Shown: one piece after another, positions 51,817 through 60,767 of the stretch
Layout of the letters: each line of letters opens with the position of its first letter
How positions within the stretch are numbered: the stretch's first letter is position 1
Position numbers and translations under genes: made by a program
Notes under the pieces: model-generated
Told to the model about the DNA's origin: nothing
Database searches by the model: none
Seen by the model: the letters and a program-made list of their open reading frames with translations, nothing else
Origin: CAYONP01 sp964405335
GTDB lineage: Bacteria; Armatimonadota; UBA10988
Direction: 5' to 3'
DNA length: 64,000 nt
Assembly: GCA_964405335.1 (NCBI GenBank)
Contig: CAYONP010000017.1
Coordinates: 9,898 to 73,897 of the forward strand

Positions 51817-51827
51817 CCACCCGGGCG
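51806..51827. terminator. Hairpin over the lyase stop codon
   Basis: CGCCCGGGT and ACCCGGGCG form a 9-bp stem with a 4-base loop, including the TAG of the lyase. The next gene converges 40 bases on, so it may stop transcription from both sides. Confidence 0.5.
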
Positions 51828-51856
51828 CGCCGCATCATCCCCCACCGTTCCCTAGG

Positions 51857-52828
51857 TCAGCGAACTCGACGGCGCCTCAGCAGTAGGATGCCGAGGGCGA
51901 CGAGCGCCAGGGTCGAGGGCTCGGGAATGGCCAACGGCCCGGGCGGGTTGATGATGGTCTCCTCGATCTTCGCCGCGAAGAAGTTGTTGACGAAGTTCGG
52001 GGTGTTGACCAGTCCGATGTCGAACGTCCGGCCGATCAGACCGGCGCTCAGCAGTTGCGCCTGCAGGCTGTTGCCATAGCCCGCGGCAATCAGGTTGGCC
52101 AGCGTCTGGGCCGGGTCGAAGTTGAGCAGGTCGGGGTCCGACGCATCCTGCGCGGGATCGCCGTACTGGCTGCGCACCGGGCTGTCGCCCGGATTGACCA
52201 GCATGTTGACGAACGCCTTGTCGCCGATGGCGGCGGTGGCCGTCTTGTTGACTTCGACCTGCCAGTCGGTGCCGGCGATGGCCGCCGGCGGCTCGAGGCT
52301 CGTCTGGCCCGGCTCGCGGTTGGCCGTGTAGAACGGCCGGTCCGAGTCCTCGTCGGTGACCAGGATCAGGTTCTTGCGCGCATCGGCGCGGAAGACGAGC
52401 GAGCCGCTGCCGCCGACATGGTCGCGCACCAGCGTGTTGTCGACCGCCTCGCCGAGCACGATGCGCACGGCCTCGAGCCCGGCCTCCGGGTTGAGGTTGT
52501 GGTTGTGCTGGAAGCCCGCGCGCGCGCCGATGGTGATCAGCCCCATGGCGGTTTCGCAGGCCGCGCCGTCGCTGGTCCAGTCGAGCACCAGCTCGGGCGA
52601 CCCGCCGAACAGCACGATGCTGAACCGCGGGTCGATATCGGCCGCGCCGAGGCCGGCCACGAAGGCACTCAGTCCGGTGCGCACCGCAGCGATGTTGTCA
52701 CCCATCGAGCCGGTGGCGTCGACGATGAACACGAAGTCTGATTTGATGGGAGCCGACGTGGCCGGAGCAGATGCCGCCACCATCACGGTTGCCACCCAGA
52801 TCACGATCCCCCGCGTCGTGGAACCCAC
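51857..52828 (-). CDS. Secreted VWA protein with PEP-CTERM sorting signal
   Basis: A 323-residue protein: signal peptide (ends ATSA), a von Willebrand A domain (about 30-260) with an intact MIDAS (FIVDATGSMGDN), and a C-terminal PEP-CTERM tag (IPEPSTLALVALGILLLRRRR). PEP-CTERM tags are cut by exosortase during export to a surface or exopolysaccharide layer; no exosortase is in this window. I start at GTG, 6 bases after AGGGGA, which gives a normal leader; an in-frame ATG lies 12 codons up. Confidence 0.85.
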   Translation of the reverse strand: MGSTTRGIVIWVATVMVAASAPATSAPIKSDFVFIVDATGSMGDNIAAVRTGLSAFVAGLGAADIDPRFSIVLFGGSPELVLDWTSDGAACETAMGLITIGARAGFQHNHNLNPEAGLEAVRIVLGEAVDNTLVRDHVGGSGSLVFRADARKNLILVTDEDSDRPFYTANREPGQTSLEPPAAIAGTDWQVEVNKTATAAIGDKAFVNMLVNPGDSPVRSQYGDPAQDASDPDLLNFDPAQTLANLIAAGYGNSLQAQLLSAGLIGRTFDIGLVNTPNFVNNFFAAKIEETIINPPGPLAIPEPSTLALVALGILLLRRRRVR

Positions 52829-52982
52829 CTTCCCCTCCGTCCAAGCGTCCTGCCGGCCCCCCAAGTCCCCGGTTTCAACGACGCCTGAGCCTGAGTCTAC
52901 CTTCGCCTCAACCGGCTTAGCAAGTCCACATCAATCACAATAGCTATCATTTTGCGACGCGATCACGCCGCGCCGACTCCTC

Positions 52983-53065
52983 GGGGTCAGGTCTCAAGAT
53001 CAAGCGGTCTGTTACGATCAACCGGCTACTTCGTCACCGACCGCGTGATTCTGAGACCTGACCCC
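52983..53065. mobile_element. 83-bp element with 13-bp inverted ends, copy 2
   Basis: The ends GGGGTCAGGTCTC and GAGACCTGACCCC are identical to copy 1 (44936). The 57-base core shares TCAAGC, TGTT-CGAT and CGCG-GAT blocks at the same positions with copy 1 but differs elsewhere. It lies in the 284-bp gap between the divergent VWA and GNAT genes; I see nothing else in that gap. Confidence 0.8.
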
Positions 53066-53112
53066 GTGAGGTTGTCTGCCGGCGTGCTACTCTTTCGCCG
53101 CGGAGCGTGGTC

Positions 53113-53646
53113 ATGATGGTCGGCGAACGGGTGCGGCTGCGGCCTATCGAGCGCAGCGATCTGCCCAACTTCGTACGCTGGTTCAGTGACGAGGAGGTGC
53201 GGCACGGACTGGCGATGATCGTCCCGCCGTCGACGGCCGAGGAGGAGCGCTGGTTCGAGCGGCTGCCCGAGCACCCCGGCCACCTGTTCGCCATCGACGC
53301 CCAGGTCGGCGCCGACTGGCGGCACATCGGCAGCCTTGGGTTGCATGAGATCGACTGGCGCAACCGGGTCGGCGAGGTCGGCATCGCCATCGGCGAGAAG
53401 GCCGCCTGGGACCACGGTTTCGGCACCGAGGCGATGCGGCTACTGCTCCGCTTCGCCTTCGAGCAGCTCAACCTGCACCGCGTCGAGTTGGTCGTCTATG
53501 CCTTCAACCAGCGCGCGGTCCGCTGCTATGAGCGGATCGGCATGACGCACGAGGGGACCAAGCGGCAGGCGGTGTTCATGCACGGGCAGTACCACGACGT
53601 GCTGGTCATGGGCATTCTGCGCGACGAGTTCGGCGCCGGTGCGTAG
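53113..53646 (+). CDS. GNAT acetyltransferase, RimJ/RimL-like
   Basis: A 177-residue GNAT enzyme: VRLRPIERSDLPNFVRWFSDEEVR, then NRVGEVGIAIGEKAAWDHGFGTEAMRLLLRFAF (the acetyl-CoA loop) and LHRVELVVYAFNQRAVRCYERIGM. This pattern fits the RimJ/RimL/SpeG group that acetylates protein N-termini or amines. Start: ATG 7 bases after GGAG. It overlaps the next gene by 8 bases. Confidence 0.9.
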   Translation: MMVGERVRLRPIERSDLPNFVRWFSDEEVRHGLAMIVPPSTAEEERWFERLPEHPGHLFAIDAQVGADWRHIGSLGLHEIDWRNRVGEVGIAIGEKAAWDHGFGTEAMRLLLRFAFEQLNLHRVELVVYAFNQRAVRCYERIGMTHEGTKRQAVFMHGQYHDVLVMGILRDEFGAGA

Positions 53647-56230
53647 CCCCCGCCTTGCCCGCGCCTGCCGCGAGCTGACGCCGCTGCTGCACGGCGCGAT
53701 GGACGGCGCGGCCATGCTCGGCTGGGTCGAACGCCTGGTCGCCAGCGACCGATGGACCTCGTTCGACCGCTATCACGAAACGACCGACACGCTGCTCGAC
53801 CTGTACCAACGCGCCGGTGCGGCGACGGAGGTCTATCCCATCCAGACCGGCACGCACGCCGGCACCGGGCGGTGGGTGGTGACCGAGGCGGCCGACGTGA
53901 TCGGCGCCACCGTCGACCTGCTCTCTCCAAACCGCGAGCGGGTGATCGACTACGCCGCCGATCCGTTCCAGGTGGCCCGCTGGAGCGGTGCCACGCCGCG
54001 CGGCGGGGTCGAGCTGGAACTGGTCGTCTGCGACGCACCGGGCGATCGCGCGGTGGCCGGCAAGTGCGTTCTGACCCGCGCGGGACTCGGCGGTCAGGGT
54101 CGCCGCTGGGCCGATGCCGGCGCGGTGGCGGTGATCTTCCACAGCGACGTGCCGAACCTCCCCGAGGCGAGCACCTGGACCAGCTTCGGCTGGGGCGGCG
54201 TGCCGCACGCCGACGGCGCGGCGCGGCCGGTCGGCCTGTGCGTCTCGAAGCGGCTCGGCGACCGACTGCGGACGCTCTGTGACGCCGGCGAAGTGCGGGT
54301 CCACGTCGTCGCCGACGTGCGGCGCTATGTCGGCTCGCACGACCTGGTCAGCGGGCTGGTGCGCGGATCGGCCGATCCGCAGGACGAGGTCTGGGTGTTG
54401 GCCCACAGCCAGGAGCCGGGCGCGCTGGACAACGCGGCCGGCGTGGCCGTCGCCGTGGCCATTGCCGATGCGCTGGAGCGGCTCATCGCCGCCGGCGCGC
54501 TGCCACGGCCGAAGCGGACCATTCGCCTGCTCAGCGGCTACGAGTGCTACAGCTTCTTCCACTACGCCGAGCACGTCCAGCGTCTGCAGCCGCCACTGGC
54601 CGGCGTGGTGCTCGACAGCCTCGGCCTGCGGCCGGCGCTGTGCGGCGGAGCGGTCGGTTGGCGGTCGACCATCCCCATGTCGGCGCAGTTCGTCAATCGA
54701 GTCGGCGAGCGCTTTCTGCGCGCGGCGCTCCGGCACGACAACCCCGGCTACCGGCTCCGCTGCCTGCCCTTCGTGCCGACCAGCGACAACCTGCTGGGCG
54801 ACCCGCGGCAGGGCATCCCCTGCCCCTGGCTGGAGACCTGGGACAACGGTGGCAAGCCGTATGACGCCTATCACAGCTCGGCCGACACGGTCGACCTGCT
54901 CGACCCGCGCGGCCTGGCCTGCTTGGCCACCGCCATGGCCGGCTACTTGTACTACCTGGCCGACGCCGAGACCGCCGACGCGGTCGAGCTGGCGCGGCTC
55001 GAGACGGCGCGCCTGCGGCGTCTGGTCGAGCGCTCGGCGACGATCGACGATCTGGCCGCCGACTATCGGCTCGATGAACAGCGGGCCAGCCTGGAGCGCT
55101 TGACGCGCTGGATCTGGGGCGGCCGGCGGGCCGAGGTGCTGGCACTGTTCGACGGCTTGAGCGCCGAGCTGCGTGACGCGGTTGGGGCGAAGCGCGAACC
55201 GCGACGGCGGCGGATCGCCCGCGCCATGCGCCTCGTGCCGCGCCGCACCGCCTTCCTCTCGCCGACGCTCGAGAACACACCCGAGCCGATCCGTTCGCGG
55301 ATCGCCGCGGCGGGGTTCAGCCCCTGGGCGCTGTTCTGGGCCGACGGCCGGCGCGACCTGGCGGCCATCGCCGACCGGATTGCCGTCGAGCGCGGCCAGC
55401 CGGTCGACGCCGCCAAGCTGGCCGACTACTTCGCGGCCCACGCCGAACTGGGCTACGTCGAGCTAATGCAGCCCGAGACGATGCTGACCCGCCCGCGGCT
55501 GGTCCGCGAGCTGCGCGCGCTGGGCATGCGGGCCGGCATGGACGTCATGGTCCACAGCAGCCTGTCCAGCCTGGGCCCGGTCGAGGGTGGGGCCGAGACG
55601 GTGATCGACGCGCTGCTGCAGGTGATCGGCCGGCGCGGCACGCTGCTGGCGCCGAGCTTCCATCACTTCTCCGCCGAGGTCTACCACCCGGCCACCACGC
55701 CGACGACCAATGGCGCGCTGGCCGAGGCCCTGTGGCGCCGGCGTGAAGCGCTGCGCAGCGACCATCCCAGCCACGCGGTGGCGGCGATCGGCCCGCGCGC
55801 GGCCGACTACCTGGCCGATCATGCGGCCAACGGCGTCTGGTCGGCCGAGAGCCCGATCGGCCGGCTGGCCGCGTGGGGCGGCTGGATCCTGAGCCTGGGC
55901 GTCGACCACGGCTCGACCACCGCCTACCACGTGGCCGAGTCGCTGCTGGAGGTGCCGTGTCTCGATCCGTTCGGCAGCGTCGATCATGTCGTCGGCGCCG
56001 ACGGCCTGGTGCGCGAGGTCGCCGGCCTGGCCTGGCGCGACGGCACCTGCCCGGTCGACCCCCGTGGCCTGGACGAGTGGCTTGAGGTTACCGGCCGGCA
56101 ACAGCGAGGTTGCGTAGGTAAGGCGGAATGTCGGCTGGTCCGGGCGCGTGATCTGATCGAGGCACGCCGCCGGCAACTGGCCGGGGTGTGCGCGAGTTGC
56201 GGCATCCGGCCTGTGGCGCGGGGCCGCTGA
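53639..56230 (+). CDS. Fusion of M28-like aminopeptidase and AAC(3)-like acetyltransferase
   Basis: An 863-residue two-enzyme protein. The N-terminal part (1-445) is an M28/DUF4910-type zinc peptidase: a PA-like insert (about 80-225), then His256 and Asp264 (AHSQEPGALDN), GYECYSF with Glu302, Asp326 and His412 (YHSSAD). A middle winged-helix-like segment (about 565-610, ALFWADGRRDLAAIADRIA) joins it to an AAC(3)-type domain (about 615-840: VMVHSSLSSLGPVEGGAETVIDAL, GTLLAPSF, HPSHAVAAIGPRA). The C-terminal Cys-rich tail is unusual. It has no signal peptide. AAC(3) homologues outside drug resistance acetylate sugars (FrbF-like). Substrate unknown. Confidence 0.85.
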   Translation: MRSPRLARACRELTPLLHGAMDGAAMLGWVERLVASDRWTSFDRYHETTDTLLDLYQRAGAATEVYPIQTGTHAGTGRWVVTEAADVIGATVDLLSPNRERVIDYAADPFQVARWSGATPRGGVELELVVCDAPGDRAVAGKCVLTRAGLGGQGRRWADAGAVAVIFHSDVPNLPEASTWTSFGWGGVPHADGAARPVGLCVSKRLGDRLRTLCDAGEVRVHVVADVRRYVGSHDLVSGLVRGSADPQDEVWVLAHSQEPGALDNAAGVAVAVAIADALERLIAAGALPRPKRTIRLLSGYECYSFFHYAEHVQRLQPPLAGVVLDSLGLRPALCGGAVGWRSTIPMSAQFVNRVGERFLRAALRHDNPGYRLRCLPFVPTSDNLLGDPRQGIPCPWLETWDNGGKPYDAYHSSADTVDLLDPRGLACLATAMAGYLYYLADAETADAVELARLETARLRRLVERSATIDDLAADYRLDEQRASLERLTRWIWGGRRAEVLALFDGLSAELRDAVGAKREPRRRRIARAMRLVPRRTAFLSPTLENTPEPIRSRIAAAGFSPWALFWADGRRDLAAIADRIAVERGQPVDAAKLADYFAAHAELGYVELMQPETMLTRPRLVRELRALGMRAGMDVMVHSSLSSLGPVEGGAETVIDALLQVIGRRGTLLAPSFHHFSAEVYHPATTPTTNGALAEALWRRREALRSDHPSHAVAAIGPRAADYLADHAANGVWSAESPIGRLAAWGGWILSLGVDHGSTTAYHVAESLLEVPCLDPFGSVDHVVGADGLVREVAGLAWRDGTCPVDPRGLDEWLEVTGRQQRGCVGKAECRLVRARDLIEARRRQLAGVCASCGIRPVARGR

Positions 56231-56327
56231 CTCAAGCCGACGTCCGATTGGTCGAAGCGTGATGCGAGAGAGCAGCGCGGCGACGGTCGACCGGCGCGCC
56301 TCCAATCTGAGCCAAAGGAGTGACACC

Positions 56328-57086
56328 ATGCGTATGGGGTGGATCGCCGCGCTGGCGCTGGGCGCGCTGTTGTGGCGCCCGGCGAGCGCGGGTAACGTGG
56401 ACGTCGAGCTGAGGTTCTGGTTCCCTGACCTCAGCGGCGACGCGCAGGCCAGTGATGGCGCGGCCGGCACCGTGATCGACCTCGAGAGCGATCTCGGCAT
56501 GTCGAGCGACATGACCATCGAGCCGCGGGTCAACTGGCAGGTCTCGCCGCGCAACCGGTTGTCGTTCATGTACGCCAACATCGGCGCCGGCGGCGACCAG
56601 ATGGTCGCCCGCGACCTGACCTTCCTGGGCACCACCTACACCGCGGCCACGCGGGTGGTCAGCGACATCGATGTCGACCTGTTCCGCCTCGAGTGGGGCT
56701 ACAACTGGGTCAACCAGGAGAACTGGTCGCTCGAGAGCGTGCTCAACGTCGGCGCCGGCACGGGTGACGCGGTGCTCATGGCGCCCGGCACGGCGCTGCC
56801 GACGCAGAGCGAGTCGGTTGCCTTCCCGTATGTCACCATCGGCCTCGGGGTCGAGGTCCGGCCGATCGAGCAGGTCAGCCTGTTCGGCCAGTTCGACGGA
56901 CTGCCGTTCGGCGACTGGGGCCACATCTGGAACGGCGAGATCGGCGCTCGTTGGATGCCGAGCGAGCACTTCGGCATCGTCACCGGTTACCGCCTGCTGG
57001 ACATCCTGGCCAAGGACGACAGCGCCGGCGACCGGGTCGATATCGACGCCGACGGCTGGTTCTTCGGCGCCAACGGCACGTTCTGA
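56328..57086 (+). CDS. Outer-membrane beta-barrel protein
   Basis: A 252-residue exported protein with signal peptide (1-21, PASA) and a barrel of about eight to ten strands with alternating pattern, ending in a Phe (GANGTF), the C-terminal signal for the BAM complex. Strands such as VNWQVSPRNRLSFMYANIG and FGIVTGYRLLDIL are amphipathic. The ATG has AAAGGAG 7 bases upstream; the earlier in-frame ATG would break the leader. Function unknown. Confidence 0.82.
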   Translation: MRMGWIAALALGALLWRPASAGNVDVELRFWFPDLSGDAQASDGAAGTVIDLESDLGMSSDMTIEPRVNWQVSPRNRLSFMYANIGAGGDQMVARDLTFLGTTYTAATRVVSDIDVDLFRLEWGYNWVNQENWSLESVLNVGAGTGDAVLMAPGTALPTQSESVAFPYVTIGLGVEVRPIEQVSLFGQFDGLPFGDWGHIWNGEIGARWMPSEHFGIVTGYRLLDILAKDDSAGDRVDIDADGWFFGANGTF

Positions 57087-57167
57087 CGGCGCGCACGAAC
57101 CTCGACCGGCCGGCGGTCCTGACCGGACCGCCGGCCGGTCGCATGATTCAGGTGACGGAGCCGGTTG

Positions 57168-57980
57168 ATGGTCTTCACCAGCGAGGAGCGCGAGCAGTTC
57201 GCCGGCGACGGGTACGTCATCGCCCGCGGGCTGTTCGATGCCGACGAGACGGCCGCCTACCTCGAGCACTACATGGCATTGCGCCGGCAGGGCGAGCACT
57301 GGGGCGACTTCGCCGGCGTCGGCGCGACCGATGGCGACCCGCTGACGCAGTGGCCACGCATGATCCACATGCACCGCTGGGACGAGCGCAGCCTCGACTG
57401 GCTGCTCGAGCCGCGGCTCGACGCGGCGATGACCGAGTTGCTCGGCGCCTCGCCGCTGGCCTGCCAGACGATGCTCTACTTCAAGCCCCCCGGCTCGCGC
57501 GGGCAGGCGCTGCATCAGGATCAGTTTTACCTCAAAGCCCGGCCCGGAACTTGCATCGCAGCCTGGATGGCGCTCGATCCGTGCGACACCGAGAACGGTT
57601 GCTTGCAGGTCGTGCCGGGCAGCAGCGAACTGCCGGTGCTCTGTGCGGTGCCGGCCGATACCGAGGTCAGCTTCACCGATGTGACGGTGCCGCTGCCACC
57701 CGGCTATGAGCCGCTGCCGATGGTCCTGGCCGCCGGCGACGTGCTGTTCTTCAACGGCTCGGTGATTCACGGCAGTTTGCCGAACCGGACGAGCGATCGG
57801 TTCCGCCGCGCGCTGATCGGCCACTATGTCTCGGCCGACGCGACGGCGGTGGCGCGGTTCTACCAGCCGACCCTACGGATGGACGGCTCGCCGGTCGAAA
57901 TGGAGACCAGCGAGGGCGGTGGACCGTGTGGTGTCTGGGTAGATCGGGATGGTGTGCCCGCGGTCGAGTTGCGCGGCTGA
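57168..57980 (+). CDS. Phytanoyl-CoA dioxygenase (PhyH)-family oxygenase
   Basis: A 270-residue Fe(II)/2-oxoglutarate-type oxygenase. Iron ligands: His116 and Asp118 (LHQDQFYL) and distal His201 (GSVIHGSLPN); a following Arg (about 211-214) would bind 2-oxoglutarate. It hydroxylates small molecules in secondary or lipid metabolism; the substrate is unknown. GGAG stands 7 bases from the ATG. It is followed by an ACT-domain gene. Confidence 0.92.
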   Translation: MVFTSEEREQFAGDGYVIARGLFDADETAAYLEHYMALRRQGEHWGDFAGVGATDGDPLTQWPRMIHMHRWDERSLDWLLEPRLDAAMTELLGASPLACQTMLYFKPPGSRGQALHQDQFYLKARPGTCIAAWMALDPCDTENGCLQVVPGSSELPVLCAVPADTEVSFTDVTVPLPPGYEPLPMVLAAGDVLFFNGSVIHGSLPNRTSDRFRRALIGHYVSADATAVARFYQPTLRMDGSPVEMETSEGGGPCGVWVDRDGVPAVELRG

Positions 57981-58016
57981 CGCGCAGTCCCGGCGCTCGG
58001 GCTGGAGGGAACACAA

Positions 58017-58409
58017 GTGACCGCGAAGCGCATCCGCTTGCTCCGGTTCGAGATTGCCGACGAGGCCGGCGCCGTTCAGTCGGTCATGGAACAGACCGCC
58101 GCCGCCGGCATCAACCTGCTCTGCGTGATCGCCTTCCCGCACGGCGACGGCAGCGGCGAGGTCTATGCCGTGCCGAGCGACGAGGCCGACCTGTTCGGCT
58201 TTGAGCAGGTCGACGGCATCCACCTCATCGCGCCCGACTACTGCGGCGCCGGCGCCGACGCGCTGCAGCCGCTGCGCGTGGCGGGGATCAACGTCCGCTG
58301 CTGCTTCGCCGTCGCCGAATGGCGCACCGCGCACGTGGTCCTGCTGGTCGACCAGGTCGACCGCGCCCTGGCCGTGCTGCAGGATGCGCGCGAGGCGATC
58401 GCCGCGTAG
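58017..58409 (+). CDS. Small tandem ACT-like domain protein
   Basis: A 130-residue protein: RIRLLRFEIADEAGAVQSVMEQTAAAGINLLCVIAF is an ACT-type strand-helix-strand, and a second half (INVRCCFAVAEWRTAHVVLLVDQVDRAL) repeats it. Stand-alone ACT proteins bind amino acids or act as small regulators. GTG start, GGAGG upstream. Ligand unknown. Confidence 0.75.
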   Translation: MTAKRIRLLRFEIADEAGAVQSVMEQTAAAGINLLCVIAFPHGDGSGEVYAVPSDEADLFGFEQVDGIHLIAPDYCGAGADALQPLRVAGINVRCCFAVAEWRTAHVVLLVDQVDRALAVLQDAREAIAA

Positions 58410-58423
58410 CGCGGGCAGTCGCC

Positions 58424-60088
58424 TCAGCGCGTCCTGATCACCGTCGTGCGGACGGTGCCGGTGGCCTCCAGACGCACCGTCTGGGCTGGGTCGGGCAGCT
58501 TCGGCATCGCCGGCGCGGCACCCTCTTCGCCGAGTGAGCCGTAGAGGCCCTGGATGCCCGACAGCGCCTGGCTCAGGTCGCCCATGCCGGGCACCAGTCC
58601 CTCGGGCGACATGGTGAAGCGCATCGATAGCTCGCTGTCGCTGCGCACCAGGGCGCCCTCGTCGGGGTCGAACAGGCTGGTCAACGTGCCGCTCAACTCG
58701 CCCACGTTCTCTACCGGCTGATTGTCGCTGCCCGACAGCTTCATCGTCACCGGCGTGGTCAGGCGGGTCACGATCCGGGCGACATCGCGCCCGGCGATGC
58801 GGGTGAAGCCGGCCAGCCGGCTCGACGCCTGAAACGTCGCCTGCCCGCCGTTCGGCAGTGGCACCGTGGCGGTGCGCTCCCACTCGTCACCAATGGCCAG
58901 CTCGCGGTCGGGGAAGCTCATCCCAGACATCTGTTGCACGATCGCCTGGTAATCGAACATCAACCCGTTCGGCAGCCCCGGCACGGGCACGCTCTCGCCG
59001 GCGCCGGACTGCTGCACGCCGAGCACCTCGCCGGTCGGGCTCATGGTCACCGTCAGCGGCGGCGGCGCGCCGGGCAGGGCGCCGCCGAACGGCTTGCCGT
59101 CCTGATCGACACCCCACGGCTGAAGCCCGAGGCGCATGGTCAGCCGGCCGCCGTCGTTGGCGATGATGTCCTGCGTGTAGCCCGAGCTGGCGGTGACATC
59201 GAGCGGGGTCGTCTCACCGAGGACCGACATGCTGCCGTCCATCCGCGTGCTCGCCTCGTACTGCAACCGCTGACCCGGCACGCCGCCGTAGCGCAGCCGC
59301 ACCCGGCCGGTGTTGCGCCAATCCGACCGCGGCGACGACTGCCCGGCGGCCGGCGCCAGCTCGGGCGATGCCGGCGCCTGGGGCGCGGCGTCGGCCACGG
59401 GCGCCGGCGCCGGATCGGCCGGCGCGGGCAGGTCGGCGTTGGTGGTGCCGGGCCCCGGCCGCTGCCGGCTGAGCCGCCCGAAGGCATACCCGCCGCCGGC
59501 GAGCAGCAGCAGCAGCAGGATCATCAGCGCCGCCAGCAGGGCGACCATCCAGCTCGGCGCGTGCGAGCGCTGGGCGGGCGGCGGGGCGAGCTGCTCCGCA
59601 TCGTGGCCGCAGGTGGGGCAGAAGCGCGCGGCGGCGGGGAGCTGTTTGCCGCAGGCGACGCAGTAGTTGCGCCCGGGCTCGGCGGCGACCTCGCCGCGGA
59701 CCAACGGGCCCAGGTCGCGGCCGCAGCGCGGGCAGACCGCCGGCGGCGTCGCCGGCAGGCCCAGCGCGCAGCCGGGGCAGCGCAGCGCCGCGGCCGACGA
59801 CTCGCCGACGACGCGCAGCCGGGTGGTGCCGAACTGGATGATGTCGCCGTCGTGCAGCGGCGCCTCGGTCACCCGGTGGCCGTTGACGAAACTGCCGTGC
59901 ATGCTGCCCAGGTCGCGGACGTGCAGCCCCGTCTCGTCGAGGTCGACCACCGCGTGCTGGTCGTCGAGGTAGCGGTCGTGCAGGATGGCAATCGCCGCGC
60001 CGTGCCGGCCGACCGGGTGCGAGCCCGGTTCGACCGCGAAGCTGTGGCCGGCCATCGGACCGTCGTCAATGCTCAGCCGGTAGCTCAT
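58424..60088 (-). CDS. FHA domain protein with zinc ribbons and membrane anchor
   Basis: A 554-residue protein. FHA domain (1-95: VGRHG, LDDQHAVVDLDETGLHVRDLGSMHGSFVNG), two zinc ribbons (Cys104/107/119/122 and 143/146/157/160), one membrane segment (181-200), a Pro/Ala linker and a large extracytoplasmic domain with QRLQYEASTRMDGSMSV and DVTASSGYTQDII, similar to DUF6263-type lipoproteins. The FHA would read phospho-Thr in the cytosol and pass it across the membrane. The start lies inside the SprT-like gene (23-base overlap). Confidence 0.85.
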   Translation of the reverse strand: MSYRLSIDDGPMAGHSFAVEPGSHPVGRHGAAIAILHDRYLDDQHAVVDLDETGLHVRDLGSMHGSFVNGHRVTEAPLHDGDIIQFGTTRLRVVGESSAAALRCPGCALGLPATPPAVCPRCGRDLGPLVRGEVAAEPGRNYCVACGKQLPAAARFCPTCGHDAEQLAPPPAQRSHAPSWMVALLAALMILLLLLLAGGGYAFGRLSRQRPGPGTTNADLPAPADPAPAPVADAAPQAPASPELAPAAGQSSPRSDWRNTGRVRLRYGGVPGQRLQYEASTRMDGSMSVLGETTPLDVTASSGYTQDIIANDGGRLTMRLGLQPWGVDQDGKPFGGALPGAPPPLTVTMSPTGEVLGVQQSGAGESVPVPGLPNGLMFDYQAIVQQMSGMSFPDRELAIGDEWERTATVPLPNGGQATFQASSRLAGFTRIAGRDVARIVTRLTTPVTMKLSGSDNQPVENVGELSGTLTSLFDPDEGALVRSDSELSMRFTMSPEGLVPGMGDLSQALSGIQGLYGSLGEEGAAPAMPKLPDPAQTVRLEATGTVRTTVIRTR

Positions 60089-60767
60089 GCGCGACCTCCC
60101 GCAGGTGGATGACGCCCTGCTCGACCAGCCGCCGCCGCCCGCGCCCGGCGTCGTAGCAGGCGCGGCAGGCCATCGCGCGGCCGAACCGCCGGCGTCGCAC
60201 GAACTCTTGCCCACATCCTGGACAACGATAAACCACGCGCCGTTCGCTCCCGCGGAAACGATGGTGCGGGCCCTTTGGATCGTCGTCTCGGCCGTAGCCG
60301 ATGCTGACGTGCCCACGTTCGGTCATCTTCGCCCGAAACGCCGCCGTGTGCCCGCACGGCAGGCCCTGCGCGTAGAGCCAGAGATGCACCATCTCGTGGT
60401 AGATCGTCTCGATCCGGGTCTCGGGCAACTGCGCCAGGCGGAGGCCGTTGAGCTCGAGCACCCGCCGCGCCGTGTCAATCCGCCCGGCGGTGGTGCGCAG
60501 GCGTTGGTTGATCACCAGCTTGACCGGCGGGCAGAGGTCGCCGAAGTGCGCCGCATTCAGCTCGTCATACTCGCGGTAGCCGGCGGACAGGTGCGGCAGA
60601 TCAAATGCCGCCGGCAGCGGCTTGAGTGCGAACGGCAACTGCGGGAAGCCCGGCCAGCCGCCGGGGTAGTAGCGCAGTCCGACCGCCGCGGCGTCGTCGA
60701 AACGACTGCCCGGCCGCCAGTCGAGCGCCGCGCGCCAGCGGGCGACGATCGCGTCGAGTTCGGTCAC
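60066..60767 (-). CDS. SprT-like zinc metalloprotease
   Basis: A 233-residue SprT/Spartan-like protease. HEMVH (His124, Glu125, His128) with a third ligand His140 (CGHTAAF), and a C-terminal zinc ribbon (CPGCGQEF...CRACY). It may degrade DNA-protein crosslinks or a related target. The GTG start overlaps the stop of the isomerase gene (GTGA). The end overlaps the FHA gene by 23 bases. Confidence 0.85.
   Translation of the reverse strand: MTELDAIVARWRAALDWRPGSRFDDAAAVGLRYYPGGWPGFPQLPFALKPLPAAFDLPHLSAGYREYDELNAAHFGDLCPPVKLVINQRLRTTAGRIDTARRVLELNGLRLAQLPETRIETIYHEMVHLWLYAQGLPCGHTAAFRAKMTERGHVSIGYGRDDDPKGPHHRFRGSERRVVYRCPGCGQEFVRRRRFGRAMACRACYDAGRGRRRLVEQGVIHLREVAHELPAEH

Noticed and set aside
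55485..56175. AAC(3)-like domain as an antibiotic-resistance gene
   Set aside because: It is fused to a peptidase in a housekeeping-like setting; motifs only support the fold, not drug acetylation.
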